64,000 nucleotides of DNA. Origin: Candidimonas sp. SYP-B2681. Lineage in GTDB: Bacteria; Pseudomonadota; Gammaproteobacteria; Burkholderiales; Burkholderiaceae_B. Shown here one piece after another: positions 20,138 to 30,003 of the stretch. How positions within the stretch are numbered: position 1 is the first letter of the stretch; each line of letters begins with the position of its first letter. Location: the NCBI RefSeq assembly GCF_003971065.1, contig NZ_RYDV01000001.1, positions 620,001-684,000 of the forward strand, given 5' to 3'. A program made the translations under genes and the position numbers. Below the pieces are notes generated by a model. The model was given only the letters and a program-made list of their open reading frames with translations, was not told the origin of the DNA and did no database searches.

Positions 20138-20908
20138 ATGTACGTCGACTCGCATTGCCACCTTGATTTCCCCGAACTGGCTGAAAACCTGCCTGAAATC
20201 CTGAAACGCATGGAAAAAAACCTAGTAAGTCACGCTTTGGTGGTGAGCGTCAATCTTCCGAATTGGCCTGGGCTGATGAGCTTGGTGGCGCCGCATCCGC
20301 ACCTGTACGCCTCGGTTGGTGTGCACCCGGACTACGAAGATACGCCCGAGCCAACGGTACAAGAGCTGGTCGACATGGCAGAGTCTCCAAAAGTGGTCGC
20401 GATAGGCGAAACAGGCTTGGATTATTTTCGACTGTCCGAACCCCTGGAATGGCAGCGGGACCGTTTTCGAACGCACATCCGGGCAAGCCGGCAAAGCGGT
20501 TTGCCCCTTATTATTCATACTCGTTCGGCAAGCGCCGACACCTTACGGATTATGAAAGAAGAGGGCGCCGATGAATTTGGCGGTGTAATGCACTGTTTTA
20601 CGGAATCTTGGGAAGTCGCCAAGGCCGCCATGGACCTGAATTTTTATATTTCGCTTTCGGGAATCGTCACGTTCAAAAAGGCGGCAGAGTTGCACGAGTT
20701 GGCTAAAAACCTGCCACTCGATCGACTGCTTATTGAAACGGATTCGCCCTATCTCGCGCCCGTGCCGCATCGTGGTAAAACCAATGATCCCTCCAACGTT
20801 ATCCACGTGGCTGAAAAAATCGCCGAATTGCGGGGGATACCCGCCGTCACGATCGCACAACACTCTACCGATAATTTTTTTAGTCTTTTCAATAAGATAA
20901 GGCGTTAA
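20138..20908 (+). CDS. tatD: TatD-family metal-dependent deoxyribonuclease
   Basis: A 256-residue TIM-barrel hydrolase. The metal ligands are in place: DSHCHLDF at the N-terminus, GETGLDY, LIIHTRSA, GVMHCFT and the final IETDSPYLAP. TatD/YcfH enzymes have 3'-5' exonuclease activity on DNA and roles in repair or DNA degradation; the exact substrate is not known here. It starts 78 bases after holB on the same strand and is followed by an AT-rich stretch. Confidence 0.94.
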   Translation: MYVDSHCHLDFPELAENLPEILKRMEKNLVSHALVVSVNLPNWPGLMSLVAPHPHLYASVGVHPDYEDTPEPTVQELVDMAESPKVVAIGETGLDYFRLSEPLEWQRDRFRTHIRASRQSGLPLIIHTRSASADTLRIMKEEGADEFGGVMHCFTESWEVAKAAMDLNFYISLSGIVTFKKAAELHELAKNLPLDRLLIETDSPYLAPVPHRGKTNDPSNVIHVAEKIAELRGIPAVTIAQHSTDNFFSLFNKIRR

Positions 20909-21095
20909 TCTAATCTAACTTATCTAATGTAAATTATCTAAAGTCCTTTCTCTACAGTGATTTATTCAATGTGGCCTACTTAACGAAAATTAGTTAAAGT
21001 AAGTTGTTAAACATCGCTGCTTAACCGCTAAAATGTCTAACAAAAGCATTTATCGAAACCTATCTCACAATATTGCCTTGTCTTTGGGGGCTGCC
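20909..21095. other. AT-rich intergenic stretch with repeated TCTAA
   Basis: Between tatD and the ankyrin gene the base composition drops sharply towards A+T. The first 40 bases hold TCTAA four times (within about 20908-20943), and TTAACGAAAATTAGTTAAAG follows further on. No gene, terminator hairpin or known operator was recognised. It may simply hold the promoter of the ankyrin gene. Confidence 0.4.
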
Positions 21096-22007
21096 ATGAA
21101 AAGTCTTTCAGATGGTTTATCTAGGCGCAGCCGCCTATCGGTGGCTTTCGCAGCGATAGTGCTGTCAATTTCCGCTTTTGCGGCACCCCCCTCAGACTGG
21201 TGGGTTCACATCGCGAACGATCAAGCGAAAAATGTGCAAACCATGCTGACGCGGGGCGTCGACCCCAACGAGCTTAGCGCGAAGGGTCAACCAGCGATCA
21301 TGCAAGCCATCCGCGATGGTGCGTGGAACGTTTACGATGTATTGGCGGCGAATCCGAAAACCGCGCTCAATGCGATCAACATCAATCGTGAAACGCCATT
21401 GATGTATTTAGCAGTATTGGGCGAGACAAAACGCTCCGAGGACTTGATCCGTCGTGGCGCGATGGTGAATCGGCTGGGCTGGACGCCATTACACTATGCG
21501 GCATCCACGGGCAAAGTTGATACAGCAAAAATGCTCATTGCTCATAAAGCCATCATCGACGCCCCAGCGCCAGATGGCACTACGGCTTTGATGATGGCCG
21601 CGCATTCCGGGAATGAAGCAATGGTTCAGTTACTACTCAACCACGGTGCCGAGGTCACAACGCAAAACTTGCAGAAGCTCGACGCCGCCGACTGGGCACG
21701 CAACAATAAACACGAAGCGCTGGCAGCGAAACTCGACGCACTGACAAACAAAGTGCTGCAGCAGCGGGCAGCAATACGCCAGCAAAACAGTGTGCACGCG
21801 GCAAGGCCGGCGCACGAAGGTGTTGACGCCCGGCAAGGCGCTACCCAGACACAAGGCACCACAGATGTTAAGGCGGTTGATCTTAATGATCTCGATGCGG
21901 ACGCGTCGAAGCCTCCGAAAGCCTCCAAGCCTTCCTCAAATAGCAGTGGAACGAAAAGCACACCTTATTTCGACCTGGAACGTTTCAACGACAAGCCGGC
22001 TGATTGA
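21096..22007 (+). CDS. secreted ankyrin-repeat protein
   Basis: A 303-residue exported protein. The ATG at 21096 gives a signal peptide with a basic n-region (MKSLSDGLSRRSRL) and a hydrophobic core ending ISAFAAPP; an earlier ATG at 21033 would place 21 residues before it. After the signal come about five ankyrin repeats (residues about 40-210), for example NRLGWTPLHYAASTGKVDTA and PDGTTALMMAAHSGNEAMVQ. The C-terminal 90 residues are low-complexity and charged. Ankyrin repeats bind proteins; no partner is evident. It converges on a DUF3298-type lipoprotein gene. Confidence 0.88.
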   Translation: MKSLSDGLSRRSRLSVAFAAIVLSISAFAAPPSDWWVHIANDQAKNVQTMLTRGVDPNELSAKGQPAIMQAIRDGAWNVYDVLAANPKTALNAININRETPLMYLAVLGETKRSEDLIRRGAMVNRLGWTPLHYAASTGKVDTAKMLIAHKAIIDAPAPDGTTALMMAAHSGNEAMVQLLLNHGAEVTTQNLQKLDAADWARNNKHEALAAKLDALTNKVLQQRAAIRQQNSVHAARPAHEGVDARQGATQTQGTTDVKAVDLNDLDADASKPPKASKPSSNSSGTKSTPYFDLERFNDKPAD

Positions 22008-22092
22008 TCAACGATTTGGCGTAGAAAGGCGGGTTACGACGCCAAACGACATTGCCTCAGAAAATGCTTATGCCTACATGGGGCCGTTTTAT

Positions 22093-22890
22093 TTACGTGG
22101 GCAAGTATTCCGGTCGCAGGACATCTTGTAGGGCAGAGTAAGGAATTAGCAGTTCGGGTTGGCCTGAAGAATACGGGGCTAGTTGGTATGAATCGTATTT
22201 GACGATTAACCCTTGATCTGAAAAGCCAAAGTTGTTGCTTACTTGGAAGGGCCATACACGCGCGTAGGCTTGCGGGTCGCGCTGTGCGTCAGGGTTGGCG
22301 GCCAGCCATTGACTGTGCACAGATCTGAGCGCTGCTACGTAAGCATCATTTTTCCCAGGCTGCAGGACGTTCGCCAGGCCAAGCACTTTGCCCGCGGCAT
22401 TATCCCAGTTCAGAAACTGCGTGGCAGAAATCCCATGCGCCGAGCCCGTGAAGTATTGCCAGGTATTCAACTCAACCACTGTCAGGTTCTTGTTCCTGTA
22501 GCGTGTCTTGGCCGCCAGCAACACAGAATCACGTGGAGCCGCTGTCTTCCAAAAGTATTGTTCGTACTCAGCGACCGTATCGTACGGGGGCAGTCCGCTA
22601 TTACCGACGCCGGTCATTACAGCCAAAGCGTGATCAACCAGTTGCGTCAGTCGCTCTATGCCTGGAAAAATCACTGAATCCAGCTTTAATGTGGGGCAGT
22701 CCCCGGTACATCCCGGTTTCTTGTGTTCCCATTTGATTGCCTGAGTGAACAGCCCCTCTTTACTGGTCTGCTCGGCGATCTCAGCAGGTATTAAGGAAAT
22801 GTTATCGGAAGGTCCGCTTGCACAGGCTGCGAGCACAGCAAAGGAGCCGGCGATCAGGGCCAGACGTAATTGTCGAATCAGAGGTTTCAT
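22093..22890 (-). CDS. DUF3298/RsiV-like lipoprotein
   Basis: A 265-residue lipoprotein: the signal MKPLIRQLRLALIAGSFAV ends at the lipobox LAAC (Cys23). The mature part resembles the DUF4163/DUF3298 fold of RsiV-type proteins, with YRNKNLTVVELNTWQYFTGS, then HGISATQFLNWD and the closing segment QLAPYSSGQPELLIPYSALQ, which is diagnostic of DUF3298. In Bacillus RsiV this fold binds lysozyme, but most proteobacterial members are uncharacterised and the ligand here is unknown. It lies just downstream of the GST gene on the same strand. Confidence 0.85.
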   Translation of the reverse strand: MKPLIRQLRLALIAGSFAVLAACASGPSDNISLIPAEIAEQTSKEGLFTQAIKWEHKKPGCTGDCPTLKLDSVIFPGIERLTQLVDHALAVMTGVGNSGLPPYDTVAEYEQYFWKTAAPRDSVLLAAKTRYRNKNLTVVELNTWQYFTGSAHGISATQFLNWDNAAGKVLGLANVLQPGKNDAYVAALRSVHSQWLAANPDAQRDPQAYARVWPFQVSNNFGFSDQGLIVKYDSYQLAPYSSGQPELLIPYSALQDVLRPEYLPT

Positions 22891-22895
22891 AATGC

Positions 22896-23594
22896 TTATT
22901 TTACGGTGGAGGCATCCTGGCCGAAAAGAATTTTCCGTGAAGCCTCATCGTGGACTGAAGGTGCGGTATTGATTTGGGCCGCCAGTTCGTAGGCGCGCTG
23001 CGTGGCCGGACGTGCCCTGATCGATTCGAACCAACGTTGCAGGTTAGGGAAATCGTTCAGATCTTGCTCCTGGCGCGCATGCGGAACTATCCATGGATAG
23101 CACGCCATGTCGGCAATGGAATACTCGCCTGCGATAAAGTCCCGGCCCGTCAGGTGGTGATCAAGCACGCCGTACAAACGCGCCGTCTCACGAACGTATC
23201 GGTCAATAGCGTAAGGAATTTTGTCTAGGGCATAAGTATTGAAATGATGATTCTGCCCGGCCATAGGTCCAAGCCCGCCCATTTGCCAGAATAGCCATTG
23301 CAATACGTCTACCCGGCCTCGCAAAGTCGATGATATGAACTTGCCGGTTTTGTCGGCAAGATAAAGCAATATTGCCCCGGACTCAAAGACGCTAATCGGT
23401 TCACCGCCATCACTGGGAGCATGGTCGACAATGGCCGGAATACGATTATTCGGCGCGATTTTGAGGAATTCAGATTTGAATTGTTCGCCTTTGCCAATAT
23501 CGACCGAAAAAATCTTGTACGGCAGGCCGGTTTCCTCTAGAAACAAGGTGACCTTGTGTCCGTTGGGAGTCGTCCAGTAATGAAAATCGATCAT
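22896..23594 (-). CDS. glutathione S-transferase family protein (YfcG/YghU-like disulfide oxidoreductase)
   Basis: A 232-residue GST. The N-terminal thioredoxin-like domain starts MIDFHYWTTPNGHKVTLFLE and contains the cis-proline loop NNRIPAIVD; the glutathione-binding motif FESGAILLYLADK follows, then a helical C-terminal domain with QWLFWQMGGLGPMAGQNHHF. This pattern is that of the Nu-class YfcG/YghU group, which reduce disulfides using glutathione and lack a Cys/Ser/Tyr catalytic residue. It lies among peroxide and thiol enzymes on the same strand. Confidence 0.92.
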   Translation of the reverse strand: MIDFHYWTTPNGHKVTLFLEETGLPYKIFSVDIGKGEQFKSEFLKIAPNNRIPAIVDHAPSDGGEPISVFESGAILLYLADKTGKFISSTLRGRVDVLQWLFWQMGGLGPMAGQNHHFNTYALDKIPYAIDRYVRETARLYGVLDHHLTGRDFIAGEYSIADMACYPWIVPHARQEQDLNDFPNLQRWFESIRARPATQRAYELAAQINTAPSVHDEASRKILFGQDASTVK

Positions 23595-23625
23595 TGTGTT
23601 CCTTGTTCGTTTACGCCGGGATAGC

Positions 23626-24117
23626 TTACGGCCGCGATGCCAGCGCCTTTTCGATGTCGCTGCGCAATGCTGGGGGTTTCGTCATTGAGCCGTAACGATT
23701 CAGTACCTTACCATCGCGGCCAAGCAAAAACTTCGTGAAATTCCATTTGATATTCTGGCTACCCAGTACTCCGGCCTTTTCACTTTTCAGCCAGGTAAAC
23801 AAAGGATGCGCTTGAGGACCATTGACGTCGATTTTCTGGAACATGGGAAAGGTCACGCCATAGTTGCGACTACAAAAATCGGCAATTTCGTCGGCACTGC
23901 CGGGTTCCTGGTTTCCGAACTGGTCGCAGGGAAAACCAAGCACAGCGAAACCGCGCTCGACATACTCCCTATATAGGGCCTCAAGGTCGTGGTACTGCGG
24001 AGTGAAGCCGCATTCTGAGGCAACGTTGACCACCAGAAGCACCTGGTCCTCGAATCTTGACAGCTCTATGCTTTCACCATTGAGCGCCCGCGCGGAAAAC
24101 GAAAAAATGGAAGTCAT
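23626..24117 (-). CDS. glutathione peroxidase family protein
   Basis: A 163-residue thiol peroxidase that reduces hydroperoxides, using thioredoxin or glutathione as reductant. The catalytic tetrad is visible: peroxidatic Cys36 in NVASECGFTPQY (cysteine, not selenocysteine), Gln in FPCDQFGNQEPG, and Trp-Asn in IKWNFTKFLLG. No signal peptide, so cytoplasmic. Cys84 lies in the FPCDQFGNQ segment, close to the position of the resolving cysteine in thioredoxin-dependent family members. It is flanked by a GST and a peroxiredoxin on the same strand. Confidence 0.94.
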   Translation of the reverse strand: MTSIFSFSARALNGESIELSRFEDQVLLVVNVASECGFTPQYHDLEALYREYVERGFAVLGFPCDQFGNQEPGSADEIADFCSRNYGVTFPMFQKIDVNGPQAHPLFTWLKSEKAGVLGSQNIKWNFTKFLLGRDGKVLNRYGSMTKPPALRSDIEKALASRP

Positions 24118-24150
24118 GGAGTTTGCATTAATGATGGCCGACGATGAGTC

Positions 24151-24708
24151 TTACTTTACCATTGCAGCCCACTTTTTGACTGCGGCCATGGTATTGGCAA
24201 CATGATCGTCGGGGCTCATACTGCTGTATTTATAATAGATCTTGCGATCCGGTGTGATCACGTAAGAGACGCGATTGGCCATATTTGGCATAAACGCCAT
24301 TTTGGCGTCGTAGGCCTTTATCACATTGGCCTGCGGGTCGGCCCCTACGGCGAATTTGCTCCTGCATGCACTGACCGAGAACTCTTTCAACTTTTCCAGA
24401 TTATCGGCGGACACGCCCAGTACCGTGGCTCCATATTGCTTGTATTCGTCGATGGCCTCGGCGAAGCTGTACGCTTCGATAGTGCAGCCTTTGGTGAAGG
24501 CTGCAGGATAAAAATACAGCACGACCGGGCCTTTTTTTAAGGCCTGATTCAATGAGAACGAGAATGCGTTGCCCCCAAGCGTGGCGTCGATAGTGAAGTC
24601 GGGAGCGTGTGCTCCTGGCTTCAACTGGGCATTGGCTGGCGTTGAAATGGTCCCGGCCATGATCAGCAAAGCACATGATGACGCAGCGACTAAACGAATA
24701 AAATTCAT
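24151..24708 (-). CDS. exported peroxiredoxin (AhpC/TSA, BCP-like)
   Basis: A 185-residue peroxiredoxin with a signal peptide (MNFIRLVAASSCALLIMAGT, probable cleavage after ANA). The peroxidatic cysteine is Cys75 in YPAAFTKGCTIEAYSF, and a second cysteine in EFSVSACRSKFAVG could act as resolving residue. The core order (FYPAAFTKGCT, TVLGVSADN, RVSYVITPDRKI) is that of AhpC/TSA enzymes. The signal makes it a periplasmic peroxide scavenger, complementing the cytoplasmic glutathione peroxidase encoded 33 bases downstream on the same strand. Confidence 0.92.
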   Translation of the reverse strand: MNFIRLVAASSCALLIMAGTISTPANAQLKPGAHAPDFTIDATLGGNAFSFSLNQALKKGPVVLYFYPAAFTKGCTIEAYSFAEAIDEYKQYGATVLGVSADNLEKLKEFSVSACRSKFAVGADPQANVIKAYDAKMAFMPNMANRVSYVITPDRKIYYKYSSMSPDDHVANTMAAVKKWAAMVK

Positions 24709-24774
24709 GGTGGCTCCCGGAGCGCAATTCAGTAGGCTAAGATGTCAAGTCTTACAAACACATGACTTATTGCG

Positions 24775-25119
24775 ATGACTACGATCTATCATAATCCGCG
24801 TTGTGGCACTTCGCGCACTGCATTACAAATCTTGCAAGACCGGGGTCTGCAAGTCAAGGTTATCGAATACTTGAAAACTCCTTTGTCTCGCGACTCGCTT
24901 GGCGCATTGATCACCGATGCCGGTCTTCCGGTTCGCGAAGCGATACGCAGTAAAGAATCCTTGTTTCAAGAATTGAAACTTGACGATCCGGCGATTACCG
25001 ATGACCAATTGCTCGATGCCATGGCAGAACATCCCATCCTGATGAACCGGCCCTTCGTGGTGACAAATAAGGGCACGCGCTTGTGCAGACCGGCCACCGT
25101 GGTGGAAGAGATCCTTTGA
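24775..25119 (+). CDS. arsC: arsenate reductase, glutaredoxin-coupled ArsC family
   Basis: A 114-residue ArsC/Spx-fold reductase. The N-terminal motif YHNPRCGTSRTALQIL holds the catalytic Cys10, and the conserved arginines are found in REAIRSKE, MNRPFVV and LCRPATVV, matching the E. coli ArsC set. It should reduce arsenate to arsenite using glutathione and glutaredoxin. It is alone here, about 14 kb from the arsB pump in this window. YffB/ArsC-like relatives with unknown substrates are an alternative, but the sequence is closer to true ArsC. Confidence 0.87.
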   Translation: MTTIYHNPRCGTSRTALQILQDRGLQVKVIEYLKTPLSRDSLGALITDAGLPVREAIRSKESLFQELKLDDPAITDDQLLDAMAEHPILMNRPFVVTNKGTRLCRPATVVEEIL

Positions 25120-25158
25120 ACTTTAGCAATGGCCGCGGCATAAAATAAAGCGCTCCAG

Positions 25159-26031
25159 ATGACCGCTCAGGCCTTTTTTCTGGTGGTGATCGCCGCCGCC
25201 TTGCACGCGTCGTGGAACCTGATCTCCAAGCGGGCAGCCATAGCGGGCGCATCGTTTGTTTTTGCGTATCGATTTTGTTCTACAGTTGTGTATGCACCAT
25301 GGGTCGCTTACATTTTCTGGAACGACGGCATGGCGTGGAGCTGGCTGGTCGTAGCTTTCATTGCTATGTCGAGTGTGCTGCATCTGGGCTACAGCATTTG
25401 TCTCTTACGAGGCTATCGTGCAGCCGAGTTGTCTGTCGTGTATCCGGTTGCCCGCGGGACGGGACCTTTACTGGCCAGTGTAGGCGCCTTTCTTTGGTTG
25501 TCAGAAATTCCTTCATTATCGGGCGCGCTGGGTATTTTCAGCGTAGTGGGGGGCATATTGCTGATCGCTACACAAGGAAACTGGCGACAATTTGCGCACG
25601 CGCAAGCATGGATCGGGATCCGATGGGGTGTCTTGATCGGCGTTTTTATCGCCGCTTACAGCCTGACCGACGCCTACAGCGTAAAGGTTTTGCTGGTCGC
25701 GCCGGTCTTGCTCGATTGGCTGTCCGCGTTCGGCGGCACGTTACTGATGGCGCCCTCGACATGGGTCAGGCGGGCGCATGTGCGCGAGCAGATGCGCGGT
25801 AAATGGGGACTTGCCCTGGCTGTCGGCATTTTGTCGCCGCTGGCGTATATTTTGGTGCTCTATGCTTTACAGCAAGGGGCCGAAGTCAGCGTTGTGGCCC
25901 CCTTGCGCGAGATGTCCATGATGATGGCCACGTTCGCCGGTTTCCTGATACTGAAAGAAAAAGTCTCCGCCATGCGCTGGCTGGGCTGCGTGGCCATCAT
26001 CGCCGGCGGTGTCTTGTTGACCATGCGTTAA
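25159..26031 (+). CDS. EamA-family transporter (drug/metabolite transporter superfamily)
   Basis: An inner-membrane protein of 290 residues with ten predicted membrane segments in two EamA repeats. The first repeat starts FFLVVIAAALHASWNLISKR and the second about residue 150 (WIGIRWGVLIGVFIAAYSLT). RGTGPLLASVGAFLWLSEIP and LREMSMMMATFAGFLILKE are typical. Family members export amino acids, purines or other metabolites; the substrate is unknown. A 10-base-pair inverted repeat overlaps the stop codon. Confidence 0.88.
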   Translation: MTAQAFFLVVIAAALHASWNLISKRAAIAGASFVFAYRFCSTVVYAPWVAYIFWNDGMAWSWLVVAFIAMSSVLHLGYSICLLRGYRAAELSVVYPVARGTGPLLASVGAFLWLSEIPSLSGALGIFSVVGGILLIATQGNWRQFAHAQAWIGIRWGVLIGVFIAAYSLTDAYSVKVLLVAPVLLDWLSAFGGTLLMAPSTWVRRAHVREQMRGKWGLALAVGILSPLAYILVLYALQQGAEVSVVAPLREMSMMMATFAGFLILKEKVSAMRWLGCVAIIAGGVLLTMR

Positions 26032-26052
26032 GACCAAAAGACCTTAACGCAT
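26023..26052. terminator. inverted repeat between the EamA gene and cysA
   Basis: ATGCGTTAAG and CTTAACGCAT are perfect 10-base arms around a 10-base loop. The left arm covers the stop codon of the transporter gene, and cysA ends on the other strand 30 bases further on. There is no T-run, so this is a probable but not classical terminator for convergent genes. Confidence 0.55.
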
Positions 26053-26082
26053 ACATTCGGCTGATCTAAAGGCGGGTAGGGC

Positions 26083-27150
26083 TTAGGCAGCCTGTTCCAG
26101 AAAAATATGCACCTGACGCGGCCTGACGACTAAGGTTTCGTTGTCTTTAAGTTGCAGCTGAGATAAGCGTTCCTGAGATATCACGGCCTCGATGAGTTCG
26201 TTGGTATCGTTGCGCTTAAGTTCAAGCTGGGCGAGAGGGCCAATAGCATGCACGCGCTGCAGGCTTACCACCAGTCCTTTTGCTCCGGCGGTATAGCGTT
26301 CAATTTCGATGTCGTGCGGCCGTACGTAAGCAGTGCCTTTTGTATCTTGCGCGTCTTGATGACCGGGTGCTTCGAAGACCGTATCACCTGTTTCAATCAA
26401 ACCATTATGAACTCGGCCGTGAAATAGGTTCACATTGCCTAGGAAACCATAGACAAACGGCGACGCGGGATGGTCGTACACGGCAGCCGGCGACCCTGTC
26501 TGTTCAACCTTGCCGTGATTCATGACCACGATCTCGTCGGCGACTTCAAGCGCTTCTTCTTGATCATGCGTCACGAAAATGCTGGTGACATTCAGTTCGT
26601 CGTGCAATCGGCGCAACCAGCGCCGCAGTTCTTTACGTACCTGGGCATCAAGCGCCCCAAACGGCTCGTCGAGCAGCAGCACCCGTGGCTCTACCGCCAA
26701 CGCACGCGCCAACGCTATTCGCTGTCGCTGGCCACCTGATAATGCGGAAGGTTTGCGATCGGCGAGCCAGTCAAGTTGGACCAGTTCAAGCAATCGCATC
26801 ACTTTCGCGCGTATCTGTTCTTCGGAGGGGCGATCTTTGCGTGGTTTGACGCGCAAGCCAAATGCAATGTTTTCGAACACGCTCATGTGCTTGAACAAGG
26901 CGTAATGCTGAAATACGAAACCCACTTGGCGTTCGCGCACATGCCGGTCTGTTGCGCTTTCATTGTCCAGCAGTATTTGACCGGAGTCCGGGGCTTCAAG
27001 CCCGGCCACAATGCGCAACAACGTCGTTTTTCCACAGCCCGACGGCCCAAGCAAAGCAGTCAGTTTCCCATCGGGAAATTTTAGGGAAACATCGTTCAGG
27101 GCGACAAAATTTCCAAACCGCTTGTGAATATTACGTACTTCGATGCTCAT
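26083..27150 (-). CDS. cysA: sulfate/thiosulfate ABC transporter ATPase CysA
   Basis: The 355-residue ATPase of the sulfate importer. The Walker A motif GPSGCGKTT, signature [15 protein letters not shown], Walker [13 protein letters not shown] and switch histidine [10 protein letters not shown] are all present, followed by a C-terminal TOBE-like domain (about 240-355) with [11 protein letters not shown]. It is the last gene of the sbp-cysT-cysW-cysA operon; its ATG follows the cysW stop with no gap. Confidence 0.96.
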   Translation of the reverse strand: MSIEVRNIHKRFGNFVALNDVSLKFPDGKLTALLGPSGCGKTTLLRIVAGLEAPDSGQILLDNESATDRHVRERQVGFVFQHYALFKHMSVFENIAFGLRVKPRKDRPSEEQIRAKVMRLLELVQLDWLADRKPSALSGGQRQRIALARALAVEPRVLLLDEPFGALDAQVRKELRRWLRRLHDELNVTSIFVTHDQEEALEVADEIVVMNHGKVEQTGSPAAVYDHPASPFVYGFLGNVNLFHGRVHNGLIETGDTVFEAPGHQDAQDTKGTAYVRPHDIEIERYTAGAKGLVVSLQRVHAIGPLAQLELKRNDTNELIEAVISQERLSQLQLKDNETLVVRPRQVHIFLEQAA

Positions 27151-28056
27151 TTAATACTCCTGCGCAGAGGGTGAATGCACTCGGTTTTGGGCGTGCCATT
27201 CAACCCAGGATTTCAGGGCGAGCGTAACCAGTGCCAAAAGCGCTAACAAGGACGCCACGGCGAACGCTGCCGAAAAGTTGTATTCGTTGTAAAGGATCTC
27301 GACGTGTAAAGGAATGGTATTAGTTAGCCCTCGGATATGCCCGGACACCACTGAAACGGCTCCGAATTCACCCATAGCGCGCGCATTGCACAAAATAACG
27401 CCATATAACAGACCCCATTTAATATTCGGAAGTGTAACGTGCCAGAAGGTTTGCCATCCGGAAGCCCCTAGAACAAGCGCCGCTTCCTCTTCTTCGCTGC
27501 CCTGCGACTGCATCAACGGAATGAGCTCGCGGGCGACAAAGGGAAAGGTGACAAATACGGTGGCGAGTACGATTGCCGGCACCGCGAATAGTATCTTGAT
27601 ATCGTGTTCGTAAAGCCAGGGACCGAGCCACCCTTGGGCGCCAAATATCAGTACATAGACCAAACCAGAAATTATGGGAGAAACCGAAAAAGGGAGATCG
27701 ATCAGCGTGATCAGTAGATTCTTGCAACGGAACTCAAACTTGGCGATCGCCCAGGCTGCACTGACACCGAAAACCAAATTGAAAGGTACTGCGACAACGG
27801 CCGCCAAGAGCGTCAGCTTGATCGCCGAGACCGCATCGGGCTCGATGATGGCGGCAATGTACGCATCCCATCCCTTCCGAAAGGCCTCGGCAAAGACTGC
27901 CAATAAGGGGATCAACAGAAATAGCGTCAGGAACAGGAGAGCAGTGATGATCAGCGCGTACCGTACCCGCGGAGGTTCCTCCGTGGCGGATTTTGCGCGT
28001 GCCGACCTGGCGTACGGCACCGAAGGAGAGGCGAGGGCAATATCGATGGAGGCCAT
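27151..28056 (-). CDS. cysW: sulfate ABC transporter permease CysW
   Basis: A 301-residue permease with six predicted membrane segments. The cytoplasmic coupling (EAA) loop reads [20 protein letters not shown], and [16 protein letters not shown] is typical of CysW. It pairs with CysT to form the membrane channel. The cysT stop lies one base before its ATG and its own stop abuts the cysA ATG, so the three are translated as a coupled unit. Confidence 0.95.
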   Translation of the reverse strand: MASIDIALASPSVPYARSARAKSATEEPPRVRYALIITALLFLTLFLLIPLLAVFAEAFRKGWDAYIAAIIEPDAVSAIKLTLLAAVVAVPFNLVFGVSAAWAIAKFEFRCKNLLITLIDLPFSVSPIISGLVYVLIFGAQGWLGPWLYEHDIKILFAVPAIVLATVFVTFPFVARELIPLMQSQGSEEEEAALVLGASGWQTFWHVTLPNIKWGLLYGVILCNARAMGEFGAVSVVSGHIRGLTNTIPLHVEILYNEYNFSAAFAVASLLALLALVTLALKSWVEWHAQNRVHSPSAQEY

Positions 28057-28057
28057 A

Positions 28058-28918
28058 TTATGTCCCTGTCGCGAAAGTACGTCGGCGCGTCCAAGCTTGA
28101 AGCAGATTGATGGCCAACAGAAGAATAAAAGAAATTGATAGCATTACGACTGCAATGGCAGTCGCGCCAGCGTAATCGTATTGTTCGAGCTTAGTCACAA
28201 TGAGTAAGGGAGTGATCTCTGAAATCATGGGCATATTGCCCGCAATAAAAATCACCGAACCATACTCGCCGGTCGCCCGGGCAAAGGCCATGGCAAAACC
28301 AGTAAGCAGGGAGGGCAATATGATAGGAAAAACCACCAGACGAAATGTCTGGAAGCGGCCTGCGCCCAGACTGGCGGCAGCCTCTTCCAGCTCCCGTTCA
28401 GCTTCCTCAAGCACCGGCTGTACTGTCCTGACAACAAACGGCAGGCCAATAAATGTCAGCGCCACAATCACCCCCAGCGGGGTAAACGCGACCTTAATAC
28501 CTAAGGGCTCAAGATACTGTCCCAGCCAACCGTTCGGAGCATATAAGGCCGTCAAGGCAATACCGGCCACTGCTGTGGGCAGGGCAAAGGGCAGGTCAAC
28601 CAGGGAGTCGATGAATCGCTTTCCAGGGAAACGATATCGGACCAAGACCCATGCCACAATACTGCCAAAGACGACGTTGATGGCGGCCGCGATCAGCGAC
28701 GCGCCGAAGCTAAGGCGATACGAAGCCATGACCCGGTCCGACGTCACGGCTTCCCAAAATCCGCTCCAGGTCAGCGTGAAAGTTTTGAGGAAGACGGCCG
28801 ACAACGGAATCAGAACAATCAGTGCCAGGTACAGCAAGGTAAAGCCCAGGGTGATATTGAATCCCGGAATTACGCGGAAGCTTCTAGATATCCGGAGAGT
28901 AGAGGCAATGCGGGACAT
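28058..28918 (-). CDS. cysT: sulfate ABC transporter permease CysT (CysU)
   Basis: A permease of 286 residues with six membrane segments. Diagnostic parts are [20 protein letters not shown], the EAA loop [20 protein letters not shown] and [17 protein letters not shown]. The start is set at ATG 28918 ([16 protein letters not shown]); a GTG three codons earlier is also possible. It is the second gene of the operon, 75 bases after the binding-protein gene. Confidence 0.94.
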   Translation of the reverse strand: MSRIASTLRISRSFRVIPGFNITLGFTLLYLALIVLIPLSAVFLKTFTLTWSGFWEAVTSDRVMASYRLSFGASLIAAAINVVFGSIVAWVLVRYRFPGKRFIDSLVDLPFALPTAVAGIALTALYAPNGWLGQYLEPLGIKVAFTPLGVIVALTFIGLPFVVRTVQPVLEEAERELEEAAASLGAGRFQTFRLVVFPIILPSLLTGFAMAFARATGEYGSVIFIAGNMPMISEITPLLIVTKLEQYDYAGATAIAVVMLSISFILLLAINLLQAWTRRRTFATGT

Positions 28919-28992
28919 AAGTATCACTTGTTGACATTACAACAAGCAGCGACCCGATTGAGCCGCTGCAGACGATGGCCTTGAGCCGGTGT

Positions 28993-30003
28993 TCATTTCT
29001 TGCCTGGTTGGTAAATCTGGTCGAATACGCCGCCATCTGCGAAGTGCGCCTTCTGGACTTTGTCCCAGCCGCCGGCAATTTCATCGATAGTGAACAGCTT
29101 CACGTTTGGATATTGGCTGGCATATTTGGCCGCGATTTTTTCATTCGTTGGACGGTAATAGTTCTTACCCGCAATGTCCTGGCCTTCATCGGTGTAAAGG
29201 TATTGCAGATAAGCCTCGGCCACTTTTCGGCTATTTTTTTTGTCAACCACCTTATCTACGATGGCAATAGGCGGCTGGGCCAGAATGCTGACTGAGGGAG
29301 CAACGATTTCGACCTTTTCCCGACCTAGTTCCTTGATAGCAAGCAGGGCTTCGTTTTCCCATGCCAGCAAAACATCACCTATGCCACGCTCGACAAAGGT
29401 AGTGGTCGATCCTCGCGCCCCTGAATCCAGTACGGGCACTTGCTTGAAAAGTTTGCGGACAAATTCTCTGGCCTTTTCCTCATTGCCGCCCGGCTGCGTC
29501 AGGGCATAACCCCAAGCTGCCAGGTAGTTCCAGCGTGCTCCGCCCGAAGTCTTCGGGTTGGGAGTAATGACCGAAACACCGGGTTTGACCAGATCGTTCC
29601 AATCAGTGATTTTCTTGGGATTGCCCTTGCGCACCAGAAAGACGATTGTCGACGTGTATGGTGAACTATTCGAGGCGAACTGCTTCTGCCAACTGGGCTT
29701 AAGAATTCCTCGTGCAGCAATGGCATCGATATCGGAAGCCAGCGCAAGGGTCACGACGTCAGCGTCGATGCCGTCGATGACCGACCGCGCTTGCTTTCCG
29801 GAACCGCCGTGCGATTGTTTGATGGTGAGGGTATCGCCCGTCTTCGCTTGCCAGTGCTTTGCGAAAGCCTGATTGAACTCCTTATACAGCTCGCGAGTGG
29901 GGTCGTACGACACGTTAAGCAAGGAAATTTCGGCCGCGTTGCCGGCTTGGGCCGCGAACAGCCCGGCAATAAAGAGTGTCTTGATCAGTCTGGGCAGCAA
30001 CAT
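28993..30003 (-). CDS. sbp: periplasmic sulfate-binding protein
   Basis: The solute-binding component of the importer, 336 residues. The ATG at 30003 gives a signal peptide ([20 protein letters not shown], cleavage near NAA) and is preceded by an AAGGAT ribosome-binding site; upstream in-frame codons are not conserved. The mature start [20 protein letters not shown] and the sulfate-binding segment [20 protein letters not shown] are typical of Sbp/CysP. First gene of the operon. Control by CysB is expected from other bacteria, but no CysB site was identified with confidence in the 209 bases upstream. Confidence 0.94.
   Translation of the reverse strand: MLLPRLIKTLFIAGLFAAQAGNAAEISLLNVSYDPTRELYKEFNQAFAKHWQAKTGDTLTIKQSHGGSGKQARSVIDGIDADVVTLALASDIDAIAARGILKPSWQKQFASNSSPYTSTIVFLVRKGNPKKITDWNDLVKPGVSVITPNPKTSGGARWNYLAAWGYALTQPGGNEEKAREFVRKLFKQVPVLDSGARGSTTTFVERGIGDVLLAWENEALLAIKELGREKVEIVAPSVSILAQPPIAIVDKVVDKKNSRKVAEAYLQYLYTDEGQDIAGKNYYRPTNEKIAAKYASQYPNVKLFTIDEIAGGWDKVQKAHFADGGVFDQIYQPGKK

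Noticed and set aside
25212-25802. A 196-codon open frame in another frame of the EamA transporter gene
   Set aside because: Same-strand overlap with a clear membrane transporter; it looks like a frame-shifted shadow with many Cys and Arg residues.
28200-28934. A 244-codon open frame on the plus strand, opposite cysT
   Set aside because: It mirrors the membrane-protein gene cysT, has no recognisable domain and is rich in Ser, Thr and Lys as antisense frames are.
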